Origin: Siphonodentalium dalli
Taxonomy: Eukaryota > Mollusca > Scaphopoda > Gadilida > Siphonodentaliidae
DNA: 64,000 nucleotides
Reading direction: 5' to 3'
NCBI GenBank assembly: GCA_032622095.1
Contig: CP136061.1
Span: forward strand, 89,954,983-90,018,982
The position numbers and the translations under genes are program-made. Of this stretch, positions 59,601 to 64,000 are shown piece by piece. Below the pieces are notes generated by a model. That model worked only from the letters and a program-made list of their open reading frames with translations. It searched no databases and was not told the DNA's origin. Position 1 is the stretch's first letter. Every line of letters starts with the position of its first letter.

Positions 59601-62600
59601 TTCAATGTGTCAACTGCCACTGCTTCCACTCCAGGGGATTTGACTGCACGGGTTCTGACCTGTCCTCCATTCGTCAACGTCTTTCCCGGCATCCGTCCCT
59701 CCCGGTTTTGGGTGAGTATGTATCCCTATTATTCACCTGTGTTCTTTCATCCACCAGTGTGGCCTTGCTTCGTACAGTTTCTGGCCTCTTTTGGGCTCCT
59801 AGGCCAGAACTTAGACCAGGTGACCTGGTCGGGATACTTTCCCCTTTCCCCCCATCTCCTGGACGGACGGTGCTGTTCAGATACGAGGACATGCTGTCGC
59901 AACATCCCCTGGATTTGGCAGCGTTTGATGCGTGTCCGAGTTCGCCATGACCATCCGAGAGTGCCTTCCATGAGGGTCATTTCGGATGGGTCAGTCCTTC
60001 GGTCTTAGGATAACAATTACGCACAATTTTGCATGCATTACCAGCACGATACTAACAGCACAGAAAAAGGAAGAACAAACATGGCCATTCTCTTGCTTCC
60101 TCCATTCACATGGAGCCTCCGCTGGAGTCAGTTGCGGGACATGCCTCCTCCTTATTGGTTGCGGCCTCCTGAGCCATCCGCAGAGAAGTACGCCTGTCTT
60201 CCACAACCGAAGGACTGGATGGGGCCCACATATCAAGAACAAAAACCAACGTGTGACGATTTTTCCTCTGCCAACTCGATACAGCCTGCGCGGCAGGCTC
60301 AGGGTCTGTTAGTGGTCATGCCTCCTCTATTTGTAGTCGCGGCTTCCACAACTTCGCAGAGACGGTCAACAATGGATTTTCCTCTGCCAACTCGGTACAG
60401 TCTGCGTTGCAGGCTCGGAGTCTGTTGGTGGTCATGCCTCCTCTATTTGTAGTCGCGGCTTCCACAACCTTCGCAGAGACAGGAAACAATGAATTTTCCT
60501 CTGTCCACTCGGTACAGCCTGCGCTGCAGGCTCGGAATCTGTTGGTGGTCATGCCTCCTCTATTTGTAGTCACGGCTTCCACAACCTTCGCAGAGACAGG
60601 AAACAATGAATTTTCCTCTGTCAACTCGGTACAGCCTGCGCTGCAGGCTCGGAATCTGTTGGTGGTCATGCTTCCTCTATTTGTAGTCGCGGCTTCCACA
60701 ACCTGCGCAGCGATGAGCAGCGATGGAGGTTCTGCAGCATCTACAGCTGGTTCTGTCTCAGTCCATCCAGGTTCATGCTGTCACGGCACATAGCGGTTTT
60801 TCCGATCCCTTTCTTGCCTTGGCTACCTCATTGTGCCTCGTCGCCGACAAGTGTCATTCATTCGACTGAGTGTTTTGTACAATATTACCTTCGTTATTTG
60901 TACTTTGAGGTTTCCTCTGTCAGTCTGCTTTCTGCCATATCGCATTGCTCTGGCTATGTGCCGCATTCAGGAACTGCTCCTGAATAAGTTTCTTTCACCT
61001 ACATTCTCACCTCCGTTCTTATCCCGTCGGGGTATTCCAGGTGTTGTTGAGACCTGTCTTTATAGTTTTGGGCCTTCTAATCTGTTAGATTTTTATTCAA
61101 CAATTAGGCCGCTTTTATGAGACAAACCTAGACGTATTATGGACTTGATCGTGTGTGTGAACCTGATAAGTTAGTATGCGGGTACTATATCTCACAGGGG
61201 ACTTTGGCGCTCTACTCACTTAGCCGAACATATCATGAATATCGACCGTTCAGCTCCATAGACACTATCGTCTGAACTACGCTCATTTTCAATTTTACTT
61301 CTAGATTTGGGATGTATCTTTCAGTGACCACCTAACACCATAGGATTTCATCATATAGCGTATCAGCATTTCATTGGTGTCTAGGCGTCATGTATGTAGT
61401 CCATTTTGTTATCGTATTTGTCACAGCACCGACCTTGAACCAAGAATATTTTCCTATTCTATGTTATCATTCTAATTCTAATCCGATTTAGCGATCTCCG
61501 ATTCTCACCTTTGCGACATTTCACAATTATTGCCGCATGCCCATCGGTGCTTGAGCATACCAGGTGGCGAGTTATCACAGTTTTTGTAACTTTCTGCTAA
61601 CCTACGGTATGGGTCCCTATACCACCACCTGACAAACGATATTAAACTAAGTTCCACATTTATTTTGAAACCATGCAGGCCGGTTCATTGCATCACAGAT
61701 TGGCCGTATGATCAGACAGTGTTCCATTAGTGGTATTAGTTCCTCTCCTTGGTTGACCGTACACTTCAATTTCCAGTTACTTGGCTTGGTGTACCAGAGG
61801 GGGTGTCATAACCATGTTTTCCCCTCGGTGCCCCTTCACCATGTGATCATTACTAGTAGGGCACATGAAGTACGTGGTGTTTCCTTTTAGGAGGCTCAGT
61901 TGTTTTTGAGTTTATCTGAACTATTACATATGGGACACAATGATCTATTTTTTGGCACATGTCTACCAAGAAATCTTTTTGGTACATGATGCAGGTCTTT
62001 TCTGCTTCAGCAGGTGGGTTTCATGGACATAGTCGGATTATCTGCCTCGTGGCCTCCTCCTCTTCAAGAATTCTAATTATAACCATTAGTTTCAGTGTCC
62101 AAGATATATTTGACGGAGATATAATATTTTTTTACCCAAAATATGTATCTCCTATAATAAATATCTTGGACACTGAACACAGCAAGGACCCTCCCAGTTG
62201 GGATCAACATTCCCGCCCCGCGCACTCGGTCAAACGCATCAAACACACAGGAGGAAGAAATTAAAATGAATGAGGTCTTACCTTTCAATCGCGAAAGGAC
62301 TCGCACGATTGGTCCAAAGATATAATCGCCATTAATTGGCATTTGACAAGTGCGCGTACTCGAGGTATTGCGTACCGATTTTAAAAACGACTTCTTCTAG
62401 AATCTTGCAAGCAAGAAATATATAACCATTAGTTTCAGTGTCCAAGATATTTATTATAGGAGATACATATTTTGGGTAAAAAAATATTATATATTTACAA
62501 TTGAGTGTAGTTCAGACGATGTTTTCTATGGAGTGGCACGGTCGTTTTGTTCAGATTTTCGGTGATGTCAGTAGAATGCTACATTCCTCCAGTTGGCATA

Positions 62601-62938
62601 GATCCTGGATACTAACTGATAAGTTTCATGCACCCTAAGAAGTACATAATATGTCTTGAACAACTCTCCGTTTGAACTCAATTGCGCAACTCATGGCTGT
62701 GCAGTGTCATATTTGACTCGCATCATAAATTCTAATGTACTCCATTCAAATTTTTTCAACAGGCGATGCTGGTGAATCGAAAACTAAAGTTAGCAGCTGT
62801 CGACCAATCAGAATGTGTGCTTTAGCGACAAACATCCGAGCTGAATTATAATCATCTTTAACCTTATCTGTTTTCAGATATGGTTTTCTATCTGAGAGCG
62901 TTGAGCCAGTAGAACACAAACCACAGGAGCCAAAATGG
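45280..62938 (+). CDS. CUEDC2: CUE domain-containing protein 2 (whole gene, 3' end outside the window)
   Basis: Seven coding exons join in frame: 45280-45356, 46478-46621, 47248-47336, 47749-47879, 55033-55221, 57176-57237 and 62878-62938. The N-terminal part ([18 protein letters not shown] ... [11 protein letters not shown]) matches the conserved CUEDC2 start. The middle is Ser-rich. A CUE domain follows with the Met-Phe-Pro motif (LCEMFPTSS) and a C-terminal Leu pair (AVQLILHR). Then comes the conserved [13 protein letters not shown] ... HKP segment. Known role of the family: a ubiquitin-binding adaptor that affects degradation and phosphorylation of signalling proteins in cytoplasm and nucleus. 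The last exon(s), expected to hold the Arg-Tyr ... STKGER tail, lie beyond the window. Confidence in family identity is high. Confidence 0.85.
45490..46215 (+). repeat. Approximately 170-bp tandem repeat in CUEDC2 intron 1
   Basis: About four units with TGGTGATAGCACAGCTTGGG, CCCACATACTAC(A/G)G and TTTTACCAGAGTTAC, near 45502, 45668, 45837, 46008 and a last partial one at 46186. Confidence 0.75.
46478..46621 (+). CDS. CUEDC2: CUEDC2 exon 2
   Basis: TTTTTTCAG ends at 46477 and the donor GTAGGT begins at 46622. It encodes [19 protein letters not shown], an acidic stretch and [19 protein letters not shown]. This is the best conserved N-terminal block of the family. It ends in phase 2 (AG), which joins to TGTG of exon 3 as Ser-Val. 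Confidence 0.85.
46640..47247 (+). repeat. CUEDC2: Array of decoy acceptors of CUEDC2 exon 3
   Basis: About a dozen units of TTAGTATTTTTGCAGTGTGG / AGGTTTGTGAGTGGCTG, ending at the true acceptor. At least seven keep a pyrimidine tract and CAG (for example near 46700, 46800, 46893, 46986, 47033, 47075 and 47205). Others have lost it (TTTTACACTCTGGAGG). Joined to exon 2, a decoy would read SVEVCEW and then run into a stop. Confidence 0.8.
47248..47336 (+). CDS. CUEDC2: CUEDC2 exon 3
   Basis: Acceptor TTTTTGCAG ends at 47247 and GTTTGT follows 47336. It encodes [18 protein letters not shown] and a polar stretch ending in DGKS. The acceptor together with the first approximately 20 coding bases is repeated many times just upstream, so this is the last of a row of possible acceptors. 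Only this one reads on without an early stop. Confidence 0.8.
47636..47665 (+). repeat. Homopolymer of 30 C
   Basis: Uninterrupted C run in CUEDC2 intron 3. The length is probably unreliable or polymorphic. Confidence 0.9.
47749..47879 (+). CDS. CUEDC2: CUEDC2 exon 4 (Ser-rich linker)
   Basis: Acceptor GCTTTCAG ends at 47748 and donor GTAGGT begins at 47880. It encodes [15 protein letters not shown], then a Ser/Thr-rich stretch and [11 protein letters not shown], ending in phase 0. The end of the exon and its donor are repeated twice more downstream at 84-bp spacing. Confidence 0.75.
47836..48055 (+). repeat. CUEDC2: Three copies of the CUEDC2 exon 4 end and its donor
   Basis: GATGAGAGGGAATCAGA recurs at exact 84-bp spacing (47850, 47934, 48018), each followed by CCTCCGAG or CCCCCGAG and GTAGGT. 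The first is the real donor (47880). The other two (about 47964 and 48048) are intact decoys. Using them would read through GTTGTTAA and stop. Confidence 0.85.
48290..48545 (+). repeat. Decayed remnant of the 164-bp-unit array
   Basis: AAACGTGGCTGCTGGCAGCC, TTTACTCTCTGCATGACTAA and the end CCAAGTTGAGCTACA without the final hairpin. Confidence 0.65.
48652..49043. mobile_element. TTAA MITE, CCCTTTACCC family
   Basis: TTAA at 48648-48651 and 49044-49047. Complete copy with both 68-bp palindromes. Lies in CUEDC2 intron 4. Confidence 0.9.
49067..50420. mobile_element. Element with TTAAAGGTACTCAATCCG-type ends, carrying a nested hAT
   Basis: The left end TTAAAGATGCATTATCCGAA and right end ATCGGATTGAGCACCTTTAA match the arms of the palindrome at 56591-57039, as does GGCTTCGGGGGTAAAAAATA. 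The interior is split by the hAT element 49490-50368. Confidence 0.65.
49490..50368. mobile_element. Non-autonomous hAT element
   Basis: 12-bp inverted ends CAGGGACCAGCC and GGCTGGTCCCTG, flanked by the exact 8-bp duplication TTGTTGTA (49482-49489 and 50369-50376). Subterminal hairpins with GGGCGAA / TTCGCCC lie at both ends. No transposase frame is present. Confidence 0.9.
50642..51236 (+). repeat. 25-bp minisatellite, about 24 units
   Basis: Near-identical units of ACATTACCAGATGTGGAATC plus TATCA. Two irregular units lie at about 50757-50775 and 50900-50910. As 25 is not a multiple of 3 and the unit lacks stops, all three + frames stay open; the resulting long frames are not genes. Confidence 0.95.
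51355..51445. mobile_element. Palindrome part of a TTAA-type MITE, left of the array
   Basis: TTTTACCCTGTGCCAATGCA ... GCATTGGCCTAACAATTTT, continuing at 53632 after the array. The host arrangement matches 23140-23290. Confidence 0.7.
51446..53632 (+). repeat. 164-bp-unit array with AGCTCAACTT ends, nested in a MITE
   Basis: Starts TAGCTCAACTTACTTTTG and ends AAGTTGAGCTACAGTGTCAT plus the hairpin AGTGTCATTGACACT. About 12 units of about 164 bp (measured 51527 to 51691). The interrupted host reads CCTAACAATTTT | TACAATTTTAAT, as in the unbroken copy at 23217. Confidence 0.85.
53633..53920. mobile_element. Right part of the interrupted TTAA-type MITE
   Basis: ACCCATACAGAGCCCCAGAC ... and the palindrome at 53842-53911, matching 23280-23505. 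Confidence 0.7.
53905..54952 (+). repeat. 520-bp tandem duplication of MITE-derived sequence
   Basis: 53911-54430 and 54431-54950 differ at only a few bases. Each holds a 94-codon frame (53945-54229 and 54465-54749) and half a palindrome (ATATGTGAGGCTACCTATGG). The frame [20 protein letters not shown] differs by one residue (Ser/Pro) between copies and has no recognised domain. Confidence 0.8.
55033..55221 (+). CDS. CUEDC2: CUEDC2 exon 5 (CUE domain)
   Basis: Acceptor TTTGTAG ends at 55032 and donor GTGAGT begins at 55222; 189 bp, phase 0-0. It encodes [39 protein letters not shown] and a Ser-rich end. The Met-Phe-Pro motif and terminal Leu-rich helix are the ubiquitin-contacting parts of CUE domains. 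Intron 4 before it is over 7 kb and packed with repeats. Confidence 0.85.
55256..55740. mobile_element. CAAGCCT-family element, diverged, after CUEDC2 exon 5
   Basis: CCTCGAAATATGGTGCTGGT / CATTTGCAGAATGAGGTCCC at the left and ...CTGCACCATAATTTAAGGCCTGA at the right, with two palindromic blocks. It begins about 35 bp after the exon 5 donor. Confidence 0.65.
55840..56319. mobile_element. TTAA-type MITE, long AT-rich spacer form
   Basis: Palindromes at 55911-55980 and 56201-56275; the right end ...CCCATCATCAAAGGG is followed by TTAA (56320-56323). The spacer has AGAATGTAAGAAAAAATTAT-type repeats. Confidence 0.7.
56354..56514 (-). pseudogene. MTIF2: Orphan exon of mitochondrial translation initiation factor IF-2, changed P-loop
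   Basis: On the - strand a TTTTAG acceptor precedes 56514 and GTAAGT follows 56354. The 161-bp exon encodes [18 protein letters not shown], then [19 protein letters not shown] and [12 protein letters not shown]. This is the start of the GTPase domain of the IF-2 family (G1 motif GHVDHGKT, then GGITQHIGA). Here the Mg2+-coordinating Thr of GKT is Met, readable as one C-to-T change. No other IF-2 exon was recognised. It lies inside CUEDC2 intron 5 between two MITEs. It may be a stranded gene fragment; alternatively it is an exon of a very widely spread gene on the other strand. Confidence 0.7.
56591..57039. mobile_element. Long palindromic MITE
   Basis: Two arms of about 210 bp that pair almost fully: TTAAAGGTACTCAATCCGAT ... 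around a short loop near 56815-56830. Related sequence at 49067-50420. The arms end 136 bp before CUEDC2 exon 6. Confidence 0.85.
57176..57237 (+). CDS. CUEDC2: CUEDC2 exon 6
   Basis: CTGTTTCAG ends at 57175 and GTATGT follows 57237; 62 bp, phase 0 to 2. It encodes [20 protein letters not shown] and two bases of Arg. It was found because exon 7 needs a phase-2 donor. The join gives [10 protein letters not shown], which lines up with the Leu-Lys-Ser-Phe-Ile-Leu-Gln-Lys-Tyr block of vertebrate CUEDC2. Confidence 0.75.
57240..57869. other. CUEDC2 intron 6 before the DIRS element, nothing recognised
   Basis: AT-rich intron without a recognised repeat. Confidence 0.5.
57870..58083 (+). repeat. 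Left inverted terminal repeat of the DIRS element
   Basis: Pairs with 62251-62490 read in reverse. It starts TATATCTCCGTC and ends near ATTCATTTTAAATTTCTTC. There are few mismatches and small indels, for example CGCTATAAAAGCG here against CGCGA in the partner. Confidence 0.8.
58084..59330. other. DIRS interior, left part: no gene recognised
   Basis: AT-rich, with only short open frames and no recognisable domain. It may contain the promoter of the element or foreign filler. Confidence 0.5.
59331..60008 (+). CDS. Unrecognised 225-codon frame inside the DIRS element
   Basis: Starts [20 protein letters not shown] and is rich in Ala, Ser, Pro and Gly, then aromatic and Arg-rich. No known domain was recognised. 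Position near the left half of a DIRS element would suit a gag-like gene, but base composition is locally GC-rich and several frames are open here. The first part resembles the 117-bp repeats further right, so the frame may be only a by-product of repeats. Confidence 0.25.
   Translation: MAPSLASSINLETPLELVGGHASSLMVAASIAPAEKGSDGGPSAATFGSASGSAGFVPSLHQPATCYSYHISGPFSSQAPVPSAHCLPTQFNVSTATASTPGDLTARVLTCPPFVNVFPGIRPSRFWVSMYPYYSPVFFHPPVWPCFVQFLASFGLLGQNLDQVTWSGYFPLSPHLLDGRCCSDTRTCCRNIPWIWQRLMRVRVRHDHPRVPSMRVISDGSVLRS
60300..60712 (+). repeat. 117-bp tandem repeat in the DIRS interior
   Basis: About 3.5 units with spacing 117 bp; the core TGGTGGTCATGCCTCCTC falls near 60424, 60541 and 60658. 117 is a multiple of 3, so frames on both strands stay open (the + strand gives [11 protein letters not shown] repeated). 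Diverged copies extend left to about 60090 and 59330. Confidence 0.75.
60713..62078. other. DIRS interior, right part: no gene recognised
   Basis: Short overlapping frames only, for example 60833-61120 and 61708-61890, none with a domain I recognise. The reverse transcriptase and recombinase expected in a full DIRS element are not visible. Confidence 0.5.
62079..62177 (+). repeat. Internal complementary region of the DIRS element
   Basis: The first half, through GACGGAGATATA, is the reverse complement of the left end from 57870. The second half, from TTTTTTTACCCAAAATATG to TTGGACACTGAA, is the reverse complement of the right end up to about 62484. The two meet at 62122-62126. Confidence 0.8.
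62251..62490 (-). repeat. Right inverted terminal repeat of the DIRS element, with extension
   Basis: Inverted partner of 57870-58083, with a distinct outer extension (TTATTATAGGAGATACATA, TTTTGGGTAAAAAAA) also represented in the internal complementary region. Confidence 0.8.
62878..62938 (+). CDS. CUEDC2: CUEDC2 exon 7
   Basis: TTTTCAG ends at 62877 and GTGAGT begins at 62939; 61 bp. In phase with exon 6 it encodes [20 protein letters not shown], the segment that ends in His-Lys/Arg-Pro in the family. The next exon was not seen before the window ends. Confidence 0.75.
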
Positions 62939-62944
62939 GTGAGT

Positions 62945-63415
62945 GAATTTTATTATACTGTAAAATAATTTTAATTAATTATAAATTTGCACAGAAGTTG
63001 CAGAATGACACAAGTGTGAATGGGTTTGTCGATATGGCACGAGAGCCATTGCGGAAGGAATGACAAACACATTCACATACGTGTCGTTCTATTGCACACC
63101 ATCCGTCCTAAAATCTGTTAATTGAAAACAAAAAGACTTTCAAGATTTATTCAGAGACAGACATGGCTTGTTTAAAGTTTTATATCATAGTCCTGCATCC
63201 ATGGTCGAGGCGAGCATCATTTACGTCGATATCATCCGATTCCACACACATTTGTGGAATCACTTGAAGAAGATGACATGGCCCAGGCCAAGACAACTGA
63301 TTTGTTTATCTTTCAGGAAGAGGCATGTAATAAAAAAAATCCACACCAAATGAAGCAGGGAATTTTGCTCTCTCATTTTATAGAATTACCAGCAGTTTTT
63401 GGTTCACCACCTTAC
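62945..63415. other. CUEDC2 intron 7, nothing certain
   Basis: No exon that fits the expected CUEDC2 C-terminus was found. A short acidic frame (VESLEEDDMAQAKTTD) near 63250-63300 has no clear splice context. Confidence 0.4.
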
Positions 63416-63417
63416 TC

Positions 63418-63520
63418 AGGCCTCAAAATATGGTGCCGGACATTTGCAGAATGAGGTCCCCAGAGAGTGAATTTTGTGATTCTAACCCGCACAGTGGGCT
63501 AGCATCACTAAATTCACCGA
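63418..63520. mobile_element. Partial CAAGCCT-family element
   Basis: GGCCTCAAAATATGGTGCCGG / CATTTGCAGAATGAGGTCCC and a short inverted arm ending ATCACTAAATTCACC. Confidence 0.6.
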
Positions 63521-63595
63521 TCAATTGCTGTAAGATTTCTTTCTAAGGTCTCTTTCAGATGTCATTTTCTTAGCCATTGCCCACCCAAGTCTGAG

Positions 63596-64000
63596 TTTAG
63601 TGTGCCTGTCATTTGCAGAATGAGGTCCCCAGAGGGTGAATTTAGTGACGCTATCCCGCATAGCGGGCTAGCATCACTAAATGACTAAATTCACCCTCTG
63701 GGGACCTCATTCTGCTTAGGCCTCATCTTCTTTGGAAAGTTTCTTTGTTATCAAATTTCAAAAGAAACTTCTTCGCATAGATTATATTGCATAATCGAGG
63801 TTCCCAATGGGTTACACCACAATATTCACCATTTGGAAACTTCAATCTGATCCTAGGTTTCCCATAGCAGATAAGCCAATGCAGAGTGAGGTCCCTAGAG
63901 TGTGAATTTGGTGATGCTAGCCTGCTATGTATGATAGTATCATCACCAAATTCACCCTCTGGGGACCTCATTCTGCAAATGACAGGCACACTAAGCTCAG
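63596..64000. mobile_element. CAAGCCT-family element, running to the window edge
   Basis: Starts CAAGTCTGAGTTTAGTGTGC, with palindromic blocks at 63618-63717 and 63880-63980. The last bases ...CACTAAGCTCAG lack only the final GCTTG. Confidence 0.75.

Larger units (their letters stand above)
57870..62490. mobile_element. DIRS-type retrotransposon, non-autonomous or decayed
   Basis: Inverted terminal repeats of about 210-240 bp lie at 57870-58083 and 62251-62490. They agree closely, including ATACCTCGAGTACGCGCACT read in opposite senses. The outer ends differ: the right repeat has a longer, different extension. An internal complementary region at about 62079-62177 is built of two joined parts, one complementary to the outer left end and one to the outer right end. 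That layout is the hallmark of DIRS-1-like tyrosine-recombinase retrotransposons, which replicate through a circle. No reverse transcriptase, RNase H or tyrosine recombinase frame was recognised in the 4.2-kb interior. The element lies in CUEDC2 intron 6. Confidence 0.75.

Noticed and set aside
63230-63360. Possible exon with VESLEEDDMAQAKTTD
   Set aside because: It does not match the expected CUEDC2 C-terminus and has no clear acceptor and donor pair in phase.

Overview
This window looks like AT-rich nuclear DNA of an invertebrate animal, most likely a bivalve mollusc. That assignment is an inference. It rests on GT-AG introns, very dense short inverted-repeat DNA transposons, a DIRS-type retroelement, a MULE remnant, a tRNA-derived SINE and a LINE with a zinc-knuckle tail. 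There is no bacterial operon, CRISPR array or rRNA gene. Two host genes can be assembled exon by exon on the + strand, and one orphan exon lies on the - strand.

Gene 1 (2050-26358, last exons repeated to 34947) encodes a secreted protein: signal peptide, a fibronectin type III (FN3) domain, five pleiotrophin/midkine (PTN/MK) heparin-binding modules, a long Lys-rich tail after the fifth module, and a C-terminal FN3 domain split over two exons. Every internal exon is symmetric, phase 1 to phase 1. Three PTN/MK exons are exactly 135 bp. The first FN3 exon carries a 1-base frameshift. The two terminal FN3 exons sit in an approximately 8.6-kb tandem duplication (23581-31852 and 32165-40466).

Gene 2 (45280-62938, running off the right edge) is CUEDC2, a CUE-domain ubiquitin-binding adaptor. 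Seven coding exons join in frame. Intron 5 holds, on the opposite strand, one exon of mitochondrial initiation factor IF-2 with good splice sites but a changed P-loop Thr. Intron 6 holds a DIRS-type element of about 4.6 kb with inverted terminal repeats and an internal complementary region.

Most of the rest is repeats. (A) TTAA-flanked MITEs with TIR CCCTTT share a conserved palindromic hairpin. (B) TA-flanked MITEs start CAGTAATGCCCTAAA. (C) hAT-like MITEs start CAAGCCT and have 8-bp target duplications. (D) Arrays of an approximately 164-bp unit are bounded by AGCTCAACTT ends. Further elements include two other hAT-type elements with 8-bp duplications, a 25-bp minisatellite, and nested insertions that give relative ages.

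The most unusual pattern is that splice junctions themselves are tandemly duplicated. This is seen at the acceptor of the gene 1 signal-peptide exon, the donor of its fourth PTN/MK exon, the acceptor of CUEDC2 exon 3 and the donor of CUEDC2 exon 4.
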